NCBI RefSeq assembly: GCF_019049285.1
Contig: NZ_JAGMUL010000026.1
Coordinates: 124,001 to 188,000 of the forward strand
Reading direction: 5' to 3'
DNA length: 64,000 nt
Origin: Streptomyces sp. AC550_RSS872
GTDB lineage: Bacteria > Actinomycetota > Actinomycetes > Streptomycetales > Streptomycetaceae
In this document: positions 48,934 to 58,279 of the stretch, one piece after another
Layout of the letters: each line of letters opens with the position of its first letter
How positions within the stretch are numbered: the stretch's first letter is position 1
Translations under genes and position numbers: made by a program
Notes under the pieces: generated by a model
The model's database searches: none
The model's input: only the letters and a program-made list of their open reading frames with translations
Told to the model about the DNA's origin: nothing

Positions 48934-50270
48934 AACTGACGATGCTGGGCGGCGGCGGATTCCGCGTGCCGCTCGTGTACGGGGCGCTCCTGGCGGACCG
49001 CGCCGAGGGCCGGGTCACCCAGGTCGTGCTGCACGACCTGGACGCCGGCCGTCTGAGGGCGGTGACCCGCGTCCTCGCCGAGCAGGCGGCCGGGGTGCCG
49101 GACGCGCCCGAGGTGACCGCCACGACCGACCTGGACGAGGCGCTGCGCGGCGCCGACTTCGTCTTCTCGGCGATCCGCGTCGGGGGCCTCGAAGGCCGGG
49201 CGAACGACGAGCGGGTCGCCCTCGCGGAGGGTGTCCTCGGCCAGGAGACGGTCGGCGCGGGCGGCATCGCCTACGGCCTGCGGACCGTCCCGGTCGCCGT
49301 CGACATCGCCCGGCGCGTCGCCCGCCTCGCGCCGGACGCCTGGGTCATCAACTTCACCAACCCGGCCGGCCTGGTCACCGAGGCCATGTCCCGCCACCTC
49401 GGCGACCGCGTCATCGGCATCTGCGACTCGCCGGTCGGCCTCGGCCGCCGTATCGCCCGCGTGCTCGGCGTGAAGAACCCCGGCGAGGCGTGGATCGACT
49501 ACGTCGGCCTCAACCACCTCGGCTGGGTGCGCGGCCTGCGCGTCGCCGGCCGCGACGAACTGCCGCGCCTGCTCGCCGACCCCGACCTGCTCGGCTCCTT
49601 CGAGGAGGGCAAGCTCTTCGGCGTCGACTGGCTCCAGTCCCTCGGCGCCATCCCCAACGAGTACCTGCACTACTACTACTTCAACCGCGAGGCCGTCCGC
49701 GCCTACCAGCAGGCGGAGAAGACCCGCGGCGCCTTCCTCGCCGACCAGCAGGCGCACTTCTACCGCGAGGTCGAGCGGTCGGACGCCTCCGCCCTGGAGA
49801 TCTGGGACCGCACCCGCGCCGAGCGGGAGGCCACCTACATGTCCGAGAACCGGGAGACGGCCGGCGCCGGCGAGCGCGACGCCGACGACCTGTCCGGCGG
49901 CTACGAGAAGGTGGCGCTCGCGCTGATGCGGGCCATCGCCCGTGACGAGCGCACGACCCTGATCCTCAACGTCCGCAACCGGAGCACGCTGTCGGTGCTC
50001 GACTCCGACGCCGTGATCGAGGTGCCCTGCCTGGTCGACGCCAACGGGGCCCACCCGGTCGCCGTCGCCCCGCTGCCCGACCACGCCACCGGCCTCGTCT
50101 GCTCGGTCAAGGCGGTCGAGCGGGAGGTGCTGGCCGCCGCCGAGTCGGGTGCCCGGGCCACGGCGGTGAAGGCCTTCGCCCTGCACCCGCTGGTCGACTC
50201 GGTGAACGTCGCCCGCAGGCTGGTCGAGGGCTATACCGGGGTGCATCCCGGGCTCGCGTACCTTAGGTAG
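48930..50270 (+). CDS. GH4 glycosidase (NAD- and metal-dependent)
   Basis: A 446-residue family 4 hydrolase, which works by an oxidation-elimination mechanism with NAD and Mn. The dinucleotide motif is MLGGGGFRVPLVYG; metal ligands are Cys165 (GICDSPVG) and His196 (GLNHLGW). It resembles 6-phospho-beta-glucosidases, yet no PTS gene is nearby and uptake here is by ABC transport, so the substrate may be unphosphorylated or phosphorylated inside by the PfkB kinase. The GTG overlaps the DeoR stop, with GGAAAGG upstream. Confidence 0.93.
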   Translation: MKLTMLGGGGFRVPLVYGALLADRAEGRVTQVVLHDLDAGRLRAVTRVLAEQAAGVPDAPEVTATTDLDEALRGADFVFSAIRVGGLEGRANDERVALAEGVLGQETVGAGGIAYGLRTVPVAVDIARRVARLAPDAWVINFTNPAGLVTEAMSRHLGDRVIGICDSPVGLGRRIARVLGVKNPGEAWIDYVGLNHLGWVRGLRVAGRDELPRLLADPDLLGSFEEGKLFGVDWLQSLGAIPNEYLHYYYFNREAVRAYQQAEKTRGAFLADQQAHFYREVERSDASALEIWDRTRAEREATYMSENRETAGAGERDADDLSGGYEKVALALMRAIARDERTTLILNVRNRSTLSVLDSDAVIEVPCLVDANGAHPVAVAPLPDHATGLVCSVKAVEREVLAAAESGARATAVKAFALHPLVDSVNVARRLVEGYTGVHPGLAYLR

Positions 50271-50280
50271 CGCCCACCTC

Positions 50281-50398
50281 GGAAAGCGCTTCCATCCGCA
50301 CGCCCTCACCTCCCGTCCCACGCCCCCGAACCTCGCCTCCCGACCCTCGCCTCCTCCCTCGCTTCCCCCTCCGTTCTCTCCCTCCCTGGAGACTTCTC
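50281..50398. promoter_or_regulatory. LacI-like half-perfect operator and polypyrimidine leader before GH38
   Basis: GGAAAGCGCTTCC (50281-50293) centres on the palindrome AAGCGCTT, resembling LacI/CcpA-type sugar operators. It is followed by about 95 bases almost entirely of C and T up to the GGAG ribosome site of the mannosidase gene. The gap suggests a separate promoter for the GH38-GH29 pair. Confidence 0.5.
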
Positions 50399-53300
50399 AT
50401 GCACGACGAACGCCGCCGGATCGAGGAACGCGTCGAGCGCGTCCACAACCAGCGCATCAAGCCCGCGATCTACTCGGCCACCGTCCCCTTCGAGGTCGAG
50501 GCCTGGCAGGCGCCGGGTGAGCCGGTCTCCTTCGAGGAGGCCGCGGCCGCCCGCTACACGCCCTTCGCGATGGACACCCCGTGGGGTCCGCCCTGGGGCA
50601 CGACCTGGTTCCGGATGCGCGGCCGGGTGCCCGCCGAGTGGGCCGGACGGCGCGTCGAGGCGGTCATCGACCTCGGCTTCGTGGGGGACTGGCCCGGCAA
50701 CCAGGCCGAGGCCCTGGTCCACCTGCCCGACGGCCGGCCCCTGAAGGCGGTCAACCCGCTCAACCAGTACGTGCCGATCGGCAACCCGGTCGCGGGCGGC
50801 GAGGAGATCGACTACCTGGTCGAGGCCGCCTCCAACCCGGACATCCTGGCCGACAACTTCTCGAGGACGACCCCGCTCGGCGACATCCTCACGGCGGGCG
50901 ACAAGCCGCTCTACACCTTCCAGCGCGCCGACATCGCCGTCCTGGACGAGGAGGTCTGGCACCTCGACCTGGACATCCAGGTGCTGCGCGAGCTCATGGT
51001 CCACCTCGGCGAGCACGAGCCGCGCCGCCACGAGATCATGCACGCCCTCGACCGGGCCATGGACGCCCTCGACCTGGACGACGTCTCCGGCAGCGCGGCC
51101 GCCGTACGCGAGGTGCTCGCCCCCGTCCTGGCCCGCCCCGCGCACGCCAGCGCGCACACCATCTCCGGTGTCGGCCACGCGCACATCGACTCCGCCTGGC
51201 TCTGGCCGATCCGCGAGACCAAGCGCAAGACCTCCCGCACCTTCTCCAACGTCACGTCGCTGGCCGACGAGTACGACGACTTCATCTTCGCCTGCTCGCA
51301 GGCCCAGCAGTACGAGTGGGTGCGCGACAACTACCCGCACGTCTGGGCCCGCATCCAGGAGTCCGTGAAGAAGGGCCAGTGGGCGCCGGTCGGCGGCATG
51401 TGGGTCGAGGCCGACGGCAATCTGCCCGGCGGCGAGGCCATCGCCCGCCAGCTCGTCCACGGCAAGCGGTTCTTCATCGAGCACTTCGGCGTCGAGACCA
51501 AGGGCGTCTGGCTGCCGGACTCCTTCGGCTACACCGCCGCCTACCCGCAGCTCGCCAAGCTCGCCGGCAACGAATGGTTCCTGACCCAGAAGATCTCCTG
51601 GAACCAGACCAACAAGTTCCCCCACCACACCTTCTGGTGGGAGGGCATCGACGGCACCCGCATCTTCACCCACTTCCCGCCGGTCGACACCTACAACGCC
51701 CGCTTCAGCGGCGAGGAGATGGACCGCGCGGTCCGCAACTACTCGGAGAAGGGCGGCGGCACCCGGTCATTGGCCCCCTTCGGCTGGGGCGACGGCGGAG
51801 GCGGCCCCACCCGCGAGATCATGGAGCGGGCCCGCCGGCTCGCCGACCTGGAGGGCTCACCCAAGGTCGTCGTCGAGCACCCGGACGAGTTCTTCGCCCA
51901 GGCCCGCGAGGAGTACCCGGACGCCCCGGTCTGGGTCGGCGAGCTCTACCTGGAGCTGCACCGGGCCACCTACACCTCCCAGGCCCGCACCAAGCAGGGC
52001 AACCGCCGCTCCGAGCACAGGCTCCGCGAGGCCGAGCTGTGGGCGACGACGGCCGCGCTGCACGCGCCGGGCTACTCCTACCCGTACGAGAAGCTGGACC
52101 GGCTCTGGAAGACGGTCCTGCTGCACCAGTTCCACGACATCCTGCCGGGCTCGTCGATCGCCTGGGTGCACCGCGAGGCGGAGGCCGAATACGCCCGTGT
52201 CGCCGAGGAGCTGGAGGCGCTGACGGCCGAGGCGGTGGCGGCGCTGGGGGCCGGAGGCACCCGGGTCTTCAACACCAGCCCGTTCGACCGTGCAGAGGTG
52301 GTCCGTACGGCCGCGGGGACGCCGGCGTACGTGGAAGTGCCCGCGGGCGGCAGCGCTCCGCTGACCGACGCCGAGCCCGCACAGCCGGTCCGCGTCCTCG
52401 GCCACGTCCTCGACAACGGCCTGGTACGCGTGGAGGTGGCGCAGGACGGCACCCTGTCCTCGGTCTTCGATGTGCGGGCCCGGCGTGAAGTCCTGGGCGA
52501 CAAGGGCAACTTGCTCCGCCTGCACACCGACCTCCCGAACTACTGGGACGCCTGGGACATCGACAAGCACTACAAGAACCGGTACACGGACCTGCTGGAG
52601 CCCACGTCGATCGAGGTCGTCTCCGAGGACCCGCTGCTGGGCGCGATCCGCGTGACCCGCTCCTTCGGCAAGGGCTCGACGATCACCCAGACCATCACGC
52701 TGCGCGCCGACAGCCCCCGCATCGACTTCGAGACCGAGATCGACTGGCACGAGGCGGAGAAGATCCTCAAGGCCGCGTTCCCGGTGGACGTCCGGGCCGC
52801 GCACTCCTCCGCCGAGATCCAGTTCGGCCACATCCAGCGGCCCACCCACACCAACACCAGCTGGGAGGCGGCCCGCTTCGAGGTCTCCGGCCACCGCTGG
52901 GTGCACGTCGGCGAACCGGGCTACGGCGTCGCGGTGCTGAACGACTCCACCTACGGCCACGACGTCTCCCGCACGGTCCGTGACGACGGCGGTACGACGA
53001 CCACGGTCCGGCTCAGCCTGGTCCGCGCCCCGCGCATCCCGGACCCGGAGGCCGACCAGGGCAAGCACCGCTTCACGTACTCGCTGCTGCCCGGCGCGAG
53101 CATCGAGGACACCGTCGCCGAGGGGTACTCCCTCAACCTGCCGCTCCGGGTGGCGGACGCGGCCGGCGCTCCCGAACCGGTCGTCTCGGTCGACGGCCAC
53201 GGCGTGACGGTCGAGGCGGTCAAGCTCGCCGACGACGGGTCCGGTGACGTCGTGGTGCGCCTGTACGAGTCGGGCGGCGGTCGCGCCCAGGGCGTACTGC

Positions 53301-53443
53301 GCACCGGCTTCCCGCTGGCCGGAGCCCAGGTCACCGACCTGCTGGAGCGCCCGCTGGAGGAGACGGCCGAGGTCTGCGACGGCGGCGTGCCGGTCTCGCT
53401 GCGGCCCTTCCAGGTGCTGACGCTCCGGTTGCGCAGGGGCTGA
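50399..53443 (+). CDS. Alpha-mannosidase, GH38
   Basis: A 1014-residue cytosolic retaining alpha-mannosidase. Zinc-site motifs are GVGHAHIDSAWLWPIRETKR and WLPDSFGYTAAYPQLAK, whose Asp374 is the nucleophile. Family segments TKQGNRRSEHRLREAE and VLLHQFHDILPGSSIAWVH follow, then the beta-sandwich C-terminal domains. No signal peptide is seen. The ATG has CTGGAG upstream. It releases alpha-mannose from imported oligosaccharides and is coupled to the fucosidase 4 bases downstream. Confidence 0.95.
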   Translation: MHDERRRIEERVERVHNQRIKPAIYSATVPFEVEAWQAPGEPVSFEEAAAARYTPFAMDTPWGPPWGTTWFRMRGRVPAEWAGRRVEAVIDLGFVGDWPGNQAEALVHLPDGRPLKAVNPLNQYVPIGNPVAGGEEIDYLVEAASNPDILADNFSRTTPLGDILTAGDKPLYTFQRADIAVLDEEVWHLDLDIQVLRELMVHLGEHEPRRHEIMHALDRAMDALDLDDVSGSAAAVREVLAPVLARPAHASAHTISGVGHAHIDSAWLWPIRETKRKTSRTFSNVTSLADEYDDFIFACSQAQQYEWVRDNYPHVWARIQESVKKGQWAPVGGMWVEADGNLPGGEAIARQLVHGKRFFIEHFGVETKGVWLPDSFGYTAAYPQLAKLAGNEWFLTQKISWNQTNKFPHHTFWWEGIDGTRIFTHFPPVDTYNARFSGEEMDRAVRNYSEKGGGTRSLAPFGWGDGGGGPTREIMERARRLADLEGSPKVVVEHPDEFFAQAREEYPDAPVWVGELYLELHRATYTSQARTKQGNRRSEHRLREAELWATTAALHAPGYSYPYEKLDRLWKTVLLHQFHDILPGSSIAWVHREAEAEYARVAEELEALTAEAVAALGAGGTRVFNTSPFDRAEVVRTAAGTPAYVEVPAGGSAPLTDAEPAQPVRVLGHVLDNGLVRVEVAQDGTLSSVFDVRARREVLGDKGNLLRLHTDLPNYWDAWDIDKHYKNRYTDLLEPTSIEVVSEDPLLGAIRVTRSFGKGSTITQTITLRADSPRIDFETEIDWHEAEKILKAAFPVDVRAAHSSAEIQFGHIQRPTHTNTSWEAARFEVSGHRWVHVGEPGYGVAVLNDSTYGHDVSRTVRDDGGTTTTVRLSLVRAPRIPDPEADQGKHRFTYSLLPGASIEDTVAEGYSLNLPLRVADAAGAPEPVVSVDGHGVTVEAVKLADDGSGDVVVRLYESGGGRAQGVLRTGFPLAGAQVTDLLERPLEETAEVCDGGVPVSLRPFQVLTLRLRRG

Positions 53444-53447
53444 CCCC

Positions 53448-54698
53448 ATGCCGATGCAACCCTGGTTCACCGACGCCAAGTTGGGGATCTTCATCCACTG
53501 GGGCATCTACGCCGTGGACGGTGTCCAGGAGTCCTGGTCGTTCTACGACGACATCGTCCCGTACGACCGGTACATGTCGCAGCTCGACCGCTTCACCGCC
53601 TCCCGCTACGACCCGCGCGACTGGGCCAGGCTCTTCGCGCGGGCCGGCGCCGGGTACGCCGTCCTGACCAGCCGTCACCACGACGGCGTGGCCCTCTGGG
53701 ACACGGCCCACGGCGATCTGAACGTGGGCCGCGACCTGATCGGCGGCTACGCGGACGCCCTGCGCGAGCAGGGCCTCAAGGTCGGCCTGTACTACTCGCA
53801 CTCGGACTGGAGCCACCCCGATTACGCCTCCACGCGCAAGCCCGGCCGCCCGCCGGAGCTGGAGGACAACCGTTACTCGGAGGTCGCGGCCGAGGACGAG
53901 GACCTGGACGCCTGGGAACGCTTCCTCGCCTACCGGGACGGCCAGCTCCGGGAACTCACCTCCCGCTACAAGCCGGACCTGCTGTGGTTCGACGGCGAGT
54001 GGGACCGCAGCGAGGAGCAGTGGCGGATCCCCGAGCTGGCCGCGTTGATCCGCTCCGAGGTGCCGGACGTCGTCTTCAACGCCCGCATGCTCAGCGAGGG
54101 CGACTACGCCACACCGGAACAGGGCGCCCCGGTCGTCCCGCCCGAGGGTCCCTGGGAGCTGTGCCTGACGATCAACGACTCCTGGGGCCATCAGCACCAC
54201 GACCACAACCACAAGTCGGTCGACCAGCTGATCCGCTACTTCACGGAGACGATCGGAGGCGGTGGCAACCTGCTGCTCAGCGTCGGACCACGCGAGGACG
54301 GCACGATCCCACGGGAGCAGGCCGAACGTCTGGAGGGGCTGGGCGACTGGATCGCGCGGCACGCGGAGGCGGTGTACGGCACCGGGCGCGGCCTCCCGCC
54401 CGGCCACCACTACGGCCCGAGCACCCTCTCCAAGGACCGCCGCACCCTCTACCTGATCCTCTTCGACGCGCCGCGTGCCGAGATCAACGTGCGCGGACTG
54501 CTCGGCTCGGTACGCCGGGTCACGGTCCTCGGCAGCGGCACCGAACTGGCCCACCGCATCACCGGCGGCCTGCACGAAACACCGGGCGTCCTCTGGATCG
54601 AACCGCCCACCGGAGCCGACCTCGACCCGCACGCCACGGTGCTGGCCGTCGAGTTGGAAGGGGAACTGGAGCTGTACCGCGGCGCGGGCCGCTTCTGA
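53448..54698 (+). CDS. Alpha-L-fucosidase, GH29
   Basis: A 416-residue retaining fucosidase. The N-terminal WFTDAKLGIFIHWGIYAV, VLTSRHHDGVALWDT, and nucleophile Asp182 in LLWFDGEWD are diagnostic. The conserved catalytic domain (about 1-320) is followed by a short beta-domain. No signal peptide is present, so it acts in the cytosol. It lies immediately after the GH38 gene and is followed by a strong hairpin. Confidence 0.95.
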   Translation: MPMQPWFTDAKLGIFIHWGIYAVDGVQESWSFYDDIVPYDRYMSQLDRFTASRYDPRDWARLFARAGAGYAVLTSRHHDGVALWDTAHGDLNVGRDLIGGYADALREQGLKVGLYYSHSDWSHPDYASTRKPGRPPELEDNRYSEVAAEDEDLDAWERFLAYRDGQLRELTSRYKPDLLWFDGEWDRSEEQWRIPELAALIRSEVPDVVFNARMLSEGDYATPEQGAPVVPPEGPWELCLTINDSWGHQHHDHNHKSVDQLIRYFTETIGGGGNLLLSVGPREDGTIPREQAERLEGLGDWIARHAEAVYGTGRGLPPGHHYGPSTLSKDRRTLYLILFDAPRAEINVRGLLGSVRRVTVLGSGTELAHRITGGLHETPGVLWIEPPTGADLDPHATVLAVELEGELELYRGAGRF

Positions 54699-54711
54699 CC
54701 CCGCTACGCAC

Positions 54712-54761
54712 CTTCGGGCCGGCCGGCCGCCACCCCCGTGACAGCGCCGGCCGACCCGAAG
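54712..54761. terminator. Hairpin terminator after the fucosidase gene
   Basis: Fifteen-base arms CTTCGGGCCGGCCGG (54712-54726) and CCGGCCGACCCGAAG (54747-54761) pair at 14 of 15 positions around a 20-base loop. The rest of the 248-bp gap holds ATCCCCCGT-like short repeats and no gene I can support. Confidence 0.7.
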
Positions 54762-54946
54762 CCCCCGTACATCCCCCGTCGTGGTGCGTCCCCCCGTGGA
54801 TCCCCCGCTGATCCCCCGTGCCTTTCACTCTTATGAGCACGCTGTCCGCGCCCTGATACACCCCTCGCTCGGTTCGGTCGGCGTGCCCGCGGCACAGGCA
54901 GGTGTTCTCGACCCGACGCAACCCGCACCCGGCAACGCAACGCAAC

Positions 54947-56083
54947 CTAAAGAGGCAGAACCTGAGCCGCCCCAGCTGCATCGACCGAATCCACCGGTGC
55001 CGGCGCGGGCACCGCCGGCAGCAACGGCGCTTCAATCTCCCCCCGCTGCTGGGGAATGGACACCGGCCGCAGCGGCCGCGGCCCCGAAACCACCGTGTAG
55101 TCCTGCCCGAGGAACGGCGGAGCCACCTCGCCCGGATCCTCACCGAGCGCCAACTGAACAGCCAGCCAGGGCACGTTGACCCCGCACAGCGACAGCTGAT
55201 GCAAGCCGCCGGCGGGCCGCGTGTTCACATCCATCAGCACCGGAGTCTCCCCGAACATCCGGAACTGGATGTTGGACAGATAGTGCAGCCCGAACCCCTC
55301 CGCGATCAGCCGCGCCGGCTCCAGCCACGGCTCCTGAAGCGTGAACCCGCGACGCCGGCCGTTCTTGATCCGGCCGATCGCCAGCCGGACCCGGTTGTCG
55401 GGACCGGTGAGGCAGTCCACCGACACCTCGGGCTGCTCCAGCCGCGGCATGACCAGCCAGTCCACCGGCTCGTCGGCCCGCCGCAACGCGTCCACGACAA
55501 GATCCAGCTGCACATACGGAGTCGGGAACCCGTTGAGGTGCATGAGCGAGAAGGGGGCGCGTGTGATCATGCGGAAGCCCACCCCGCCCGCACCGGACGC
55601 CGGTTTGAAGCAGGCCTTGTGCCCGCCCGCCTCCAACTCCTCGACCGCGGCGACGAGTTCATCGGCGTCGCGCACCCGCCACCACGGCGGCACCGGCACC
55701 CCGATGGCCTGCACGGCCTCGTACGCGATCACCTTGTCCTGGAAGACCGCCACGGCCTCCGGCGGCGGTGCCAGCAAGGCCGTACCGACCGCCTCGAACT
55801 CCGCGCGGTGCGCCACGACCGCCGACTGGTGCAGCCGCGGCACGAACACGTCGATGCCACGGCGCCGGCACTGGGCGAGCGCGTACTCGACGTACGCGGC
55901 CGGGGACAGGCCCTCCGGCTCCAGTTCGGCGGTGTCGGCGGCGGCCAGCACGGGCGAGTCGGCGTCCCCGTGCGTCGCATGGATCTCGACGGCCCGATCG
56001 CTGGGATTTCTCCGCAGCTGATCCATGAAGAACACGTTCTCCGCGTACGTGCGGTTGAGCCAGACGCGTACGCGAGAGACCAT
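54947..56083 (-). CDS. ATP-grasp superfamily protein
   Basis: A 378-residue ATP-grasp enzyme, a class that joins a carboxylate to an amine or thiol through an acyl phosphate. The nucleotide lysine lies in HKACFKPASGAGGVGFRMI, and the metal-binding end is FGETPVLMDVNTRPAGGLHQLSLCG with Asp and Asn. The C-terminal 45 residues are Pro/Ala/Val-rich and likely flexible. The ATG at 56083 (VSRVRVWLNRTYAENVFF) has AAGGACGG upstream. It stands alone, divergent from a phosphoesterase/phosphopantetheinyl transferase pair. Substrates unknown. Confidence 0.85.
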   Translation of the reverse strand: MVSRVRVWLNRTYAENVFFMDQLRRNPSDRAVEIHATHGDADSPVLAAADTAELEPEGLSPAAYVEYALAQCRRRGIDVFVPRLHQSAVVAHRAEFEAVGTALLAPPPEAVAVFQDKVIAYEAVQAIGVPVPPWWRVRDADELVAAVEELEAGGHKACFKPASGAGGVGFRMITRAPFSLMHLNGFPTPYVQLDLVVDALRRADEPVDWLVMPRLEQPEVSVDCLTGPDNRVRLAIGRIKNGRRRGFTLQEPWLEPARLIAEGFGLHYLSNIQFRMFGETPVLMDVNTRPAGGLHQLSLCGVNVPWLAVQLALGEDPGEVAPPFLGQDYTVVSGPRPLRPVSIPQQRGEIEAPLLPAVPAPAPVDSVDAAGAAQVLPL

Positions 56084-56378
56084 GCAGGGCCGTCCTTTCG
56101 GGGTTCGCGGGCAGGGCAAAGCAGGCCCGTGCCCGGGCAGGGTGGTTGGAGGGACACCAAACCGCCCCGTGCGAAGGGAAGTCCAGGCGGTGGTGTTGGG
56201 GCGATCATACGGCTTTCAAAGGGCGCCGCGTGCAACGTACGTGTTACGGAATCGCGGATCATTCCTGACCGCCCGTCGGCCCGGGCCGCCCCCTGCCCAG
56301 GTGATGCGTGTCCCCCTTGTACGGTGAACGCATCCTGTGTTCTCGTGTTGTCATTCGTGTGATCGAAAGGGGCGAGGG

Positions 56379-57239
56379 GTGACGTCGACGGTCGGCGGTG
56401 CCGGACAACTGCTGGCCATCAGTGACCTGCATATCGGCTACGAGGAGAACCGCGCCCTCGTCGAGAAGATGCGGCCGGACTCCGACGACGACTGGCTGCT
56501 CGTCGCCGGTGACGTGGCCGAGACCGTGGCCGACGTCCGCTGGGCCCTCAGGACACTCGCCGGCCGCTTCCGCAAGGTCGTCTGGGCACCCGGCAACCAC
56601 GAACTGTGGACCCATCCGAAGGACACCGTCACCCTGCGCGGTGTCGCCCGCTACGAGCATCTGGTCGAGATGTGCCGGGAACTCGGCGTGACGACCCCCG
56701 AGGACCCCTACCCCGTCTGGGACGGCCCCGGCGGCCCGGTCGCCGTGGCTCCGCTGTTCCTGCTGTACGACTACTCGTTCCTGCCCTCCGGCTGCACCAC
56801 CAAGGAGGAGGGGCTGACGTACGCCCACGGGACCGGGATCGTGTGCAACGACGAGTACCTGCTGCACCCCGACCCGTTCCCGTCCCGCGAGGCCTGGTGC
56901 GCGGCCCGGGTCGCCGAGACCGAGCGCCGGCTCGCCGCACTGCCCGAGGACCTGCCCACCGTCCTCGTCAACCACTACCCGCTGGACCGGCACCCGACCG
57001 ACGTACTGTGGTACCCCGAGTTCGCCATGTGGTGCGGCACCCGGCTCACCGCGGACTGGCACCGCAGGTTCCGGGTCGAGACCATGGTCTACGGCCATCT
57101 CCACATCCCGCGGACCACCTGGCATGAGGGCGTCCGCTTCGAGGAGGTGTCGGTGGGCTACCCCCGTGAGTGGCGCAAACGACCGGACTCACCGGGACGG
57201 CTGCGCCGGATTCTGCCCAGTAAGGACACGACCCGTTGA
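56379..57239 (+). CDS. Calcineurin-like metallophosphoesterase
   Basis: A 286-residue cytosolic phosphoesterase with all metal motifs: AISDLHIGY, VAGDVAE, APGNHELW, VNHYPL and VYGHLHIPR. I chose the GTG at 56379 (TSTVGGAGQLLAISDLH), preceded by AAAGG. Its stop overlaps the start of the phosphopantetheinyl transferase gene as TTGA. A link is possible, for instance turnover of phosphopantetheine or CoA-derived phosphodiesters, but that is inference from coupling only. Confidence 0.9.
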   Translation: MTSTVGGAGQLLAISDLHIGYEENRALVEKMRPDSDDDWLLVAGDVAETVADVRWALRTLAGRFRKVVWAPGNHELWTHPKDTVTLRGVARYEHLVEMCRELGVTTPEDPYPVWDGPGGPVAVAPLFLLYDYSFLPSGCTTKEEGLTYAHGTGIVCNDEYLLHPDPFPSREAWCAARVAETERRLAALPEDLPTVLVNHYPLDRHPTDVLWYPEFAMWCGTRLTADWHRRFRVETMVYGHLHIPRTTWHEGVRFEEVSVGYPREWRKRPDSPGRLRRILPSKDTTR

Positions 57240-57916
57240 TCGAGGAACTGCTGCCGGCCTCTGTGGTCGCCGTCGAGGCGTACGGCGACGAAGAGCCCGC
57301 GAACACCGCCCTGTACCCCGAGGAGGAGGCGGTCGTGGCCCGGGCCGTCGACAAACGGCGCCGGGAGTTCGCCGTCGTCCGCTCCTGTGCGCGCCGTGCC
57401 ATGGACAAGCTCGGCGTGCCCCCCCAGCCCATCCTGCCCGGCGAACGCGGCGCCCCGACCTGGCCGGCGGGCCTGACCGGCAGCATGACCCACTGCGCGG
57501 GCTACTGCGCCGCCGCGCTGGTCCGCGCCGCCGATCTGGCCTCCCTCGGCATCGATGCCGAGCCCCACCAGACGCTCCCGGACGGCGTCCTGTCCGCCGT
57601 CGCCCTGCCCGCCGAGGCCGAGCGGCTGCGCAGGCTGTCCGGCGACCACCCCGGCATCCACTGGGACCGGCTGCTGTTCAGCGCCAAGGAATCCGTCTAC
57701 AAGGCGTGGTTCCCGCTCACCGGAAAGTGGCTGGACTTCACCGAGGCCGACATCGAGATCTTCGCCGACCCCGGTGAACAGCGCGGCGGCGGTCTCCGCG
57801 CCCGGCTCCTCGTGCCGGGCCCGTGGGTCGGCGACCGCAGGCTCGACCGGTTCGAGGGCCGATGGACCGTCCAGCGGGGGCTGGTGGCGACAGCGGTGAG
57901 TGTGCCGCACACCTGA
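57236..57916 (+). CDS. 4'-Phosphopantetheinyl transferase, Sfp type
   Basis: A 226-residue enzyme that moves phosphopantetheine from CoA to carrier-protein serines of polyketide, peptide or fatty acid synthases. Motifs are SMTHCAGYCAAALV, LGIDAEPHQ (metal Asp) and LLFSAKESVYKAWFPLT (Glu and Lys). The TTG start overlaps the preceding TGA. S. coelicolor has a homologue I recall as SCO6673, consistent with the synteny. No carrier-protein gene lies in the window, so it serves clusters elsewhere. Confidence 0.95.
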   Translation: MIEELLPASVVAVEAYGDEEPANTALYPEEEAVVARAVDKRRREFAVVRSCARRAMDKLGVPPQPILPGERGAPTWPAGLTGSMTHCAGYCAAALVRAADLASLGIDAEPHQTLPDGVLSAVALPAEAERLRRLSGDHPGIHWDRLLFSAKESVYKAWFPLTGKWLDFTEADIEIFADPGEQRGGGLRARLLVPGPWVGDRRLDRFEGRWTVQRGLVATAVSVPHT

Positions 57917-57941
57917 GCCCCCGGGGCCCGCGCGCGGCGCG

Positions 57942-58172
57942 CTACGGCTCCGCCGGGCACCAGCTCCGCAGCATCCGGAAGAACTCCTCCTCGTTGCCCG
58001 TCAGCCCCGCGTCCGCCAGGGCCTGTTCCGCCTCGGCGAGGACGGCGGGCGGCACCACGGGTGGCCGGCCGCCCCCGGGAGGACCGTCGAACGCGGCTCG
58101 CACGGTGTGCAACAGCCGCAGATAGGCCTGGACGGCGGTGCGCTCGCGGTCGGTCAGTACGGCGGTGGGCAT
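57942..58172 (-). CDS. Small hypothetical protein
   Basis: Seventy-six residues, PTAVLTDRERTAVQAYLRLL near the N-terminus and NEEEFFRMLRSWCPAEP at the end, mostly helical, with about 85% G/C third positions and GGGAGAG before the ATG. It looks like a genuine small gene. I recognise no family. It is convergent with the phosphopantetheinyl transferase gene. Confidence 0.65.
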   Translation of the reverse strand: MPTAVLTDRERTAVQAYLRLLHTVRAAFDGPPGGGRPPVVPPAVLAEAEQALADAGLTGNEEEFFRMLRSWCPAEP

Positions 58173-58279
58173 CGGTCGGCTCTCCCCAGGTCGGCGTCAT
58201 CGCGTCACGCCCCGCACATGGAGGCGCACCACCAGCTTGCCGTCCACCACTGACAATCGGGCCTCGGCAGGGCGGTGGG

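Noticed and set aside
54775..54825. Short repeats of ATCCCCCGT as a possible CRISPR or iteron array
   Set aside because: Units are only about 9 bases, irregularly spaced and only three or four in number, with no cas or rep gene.
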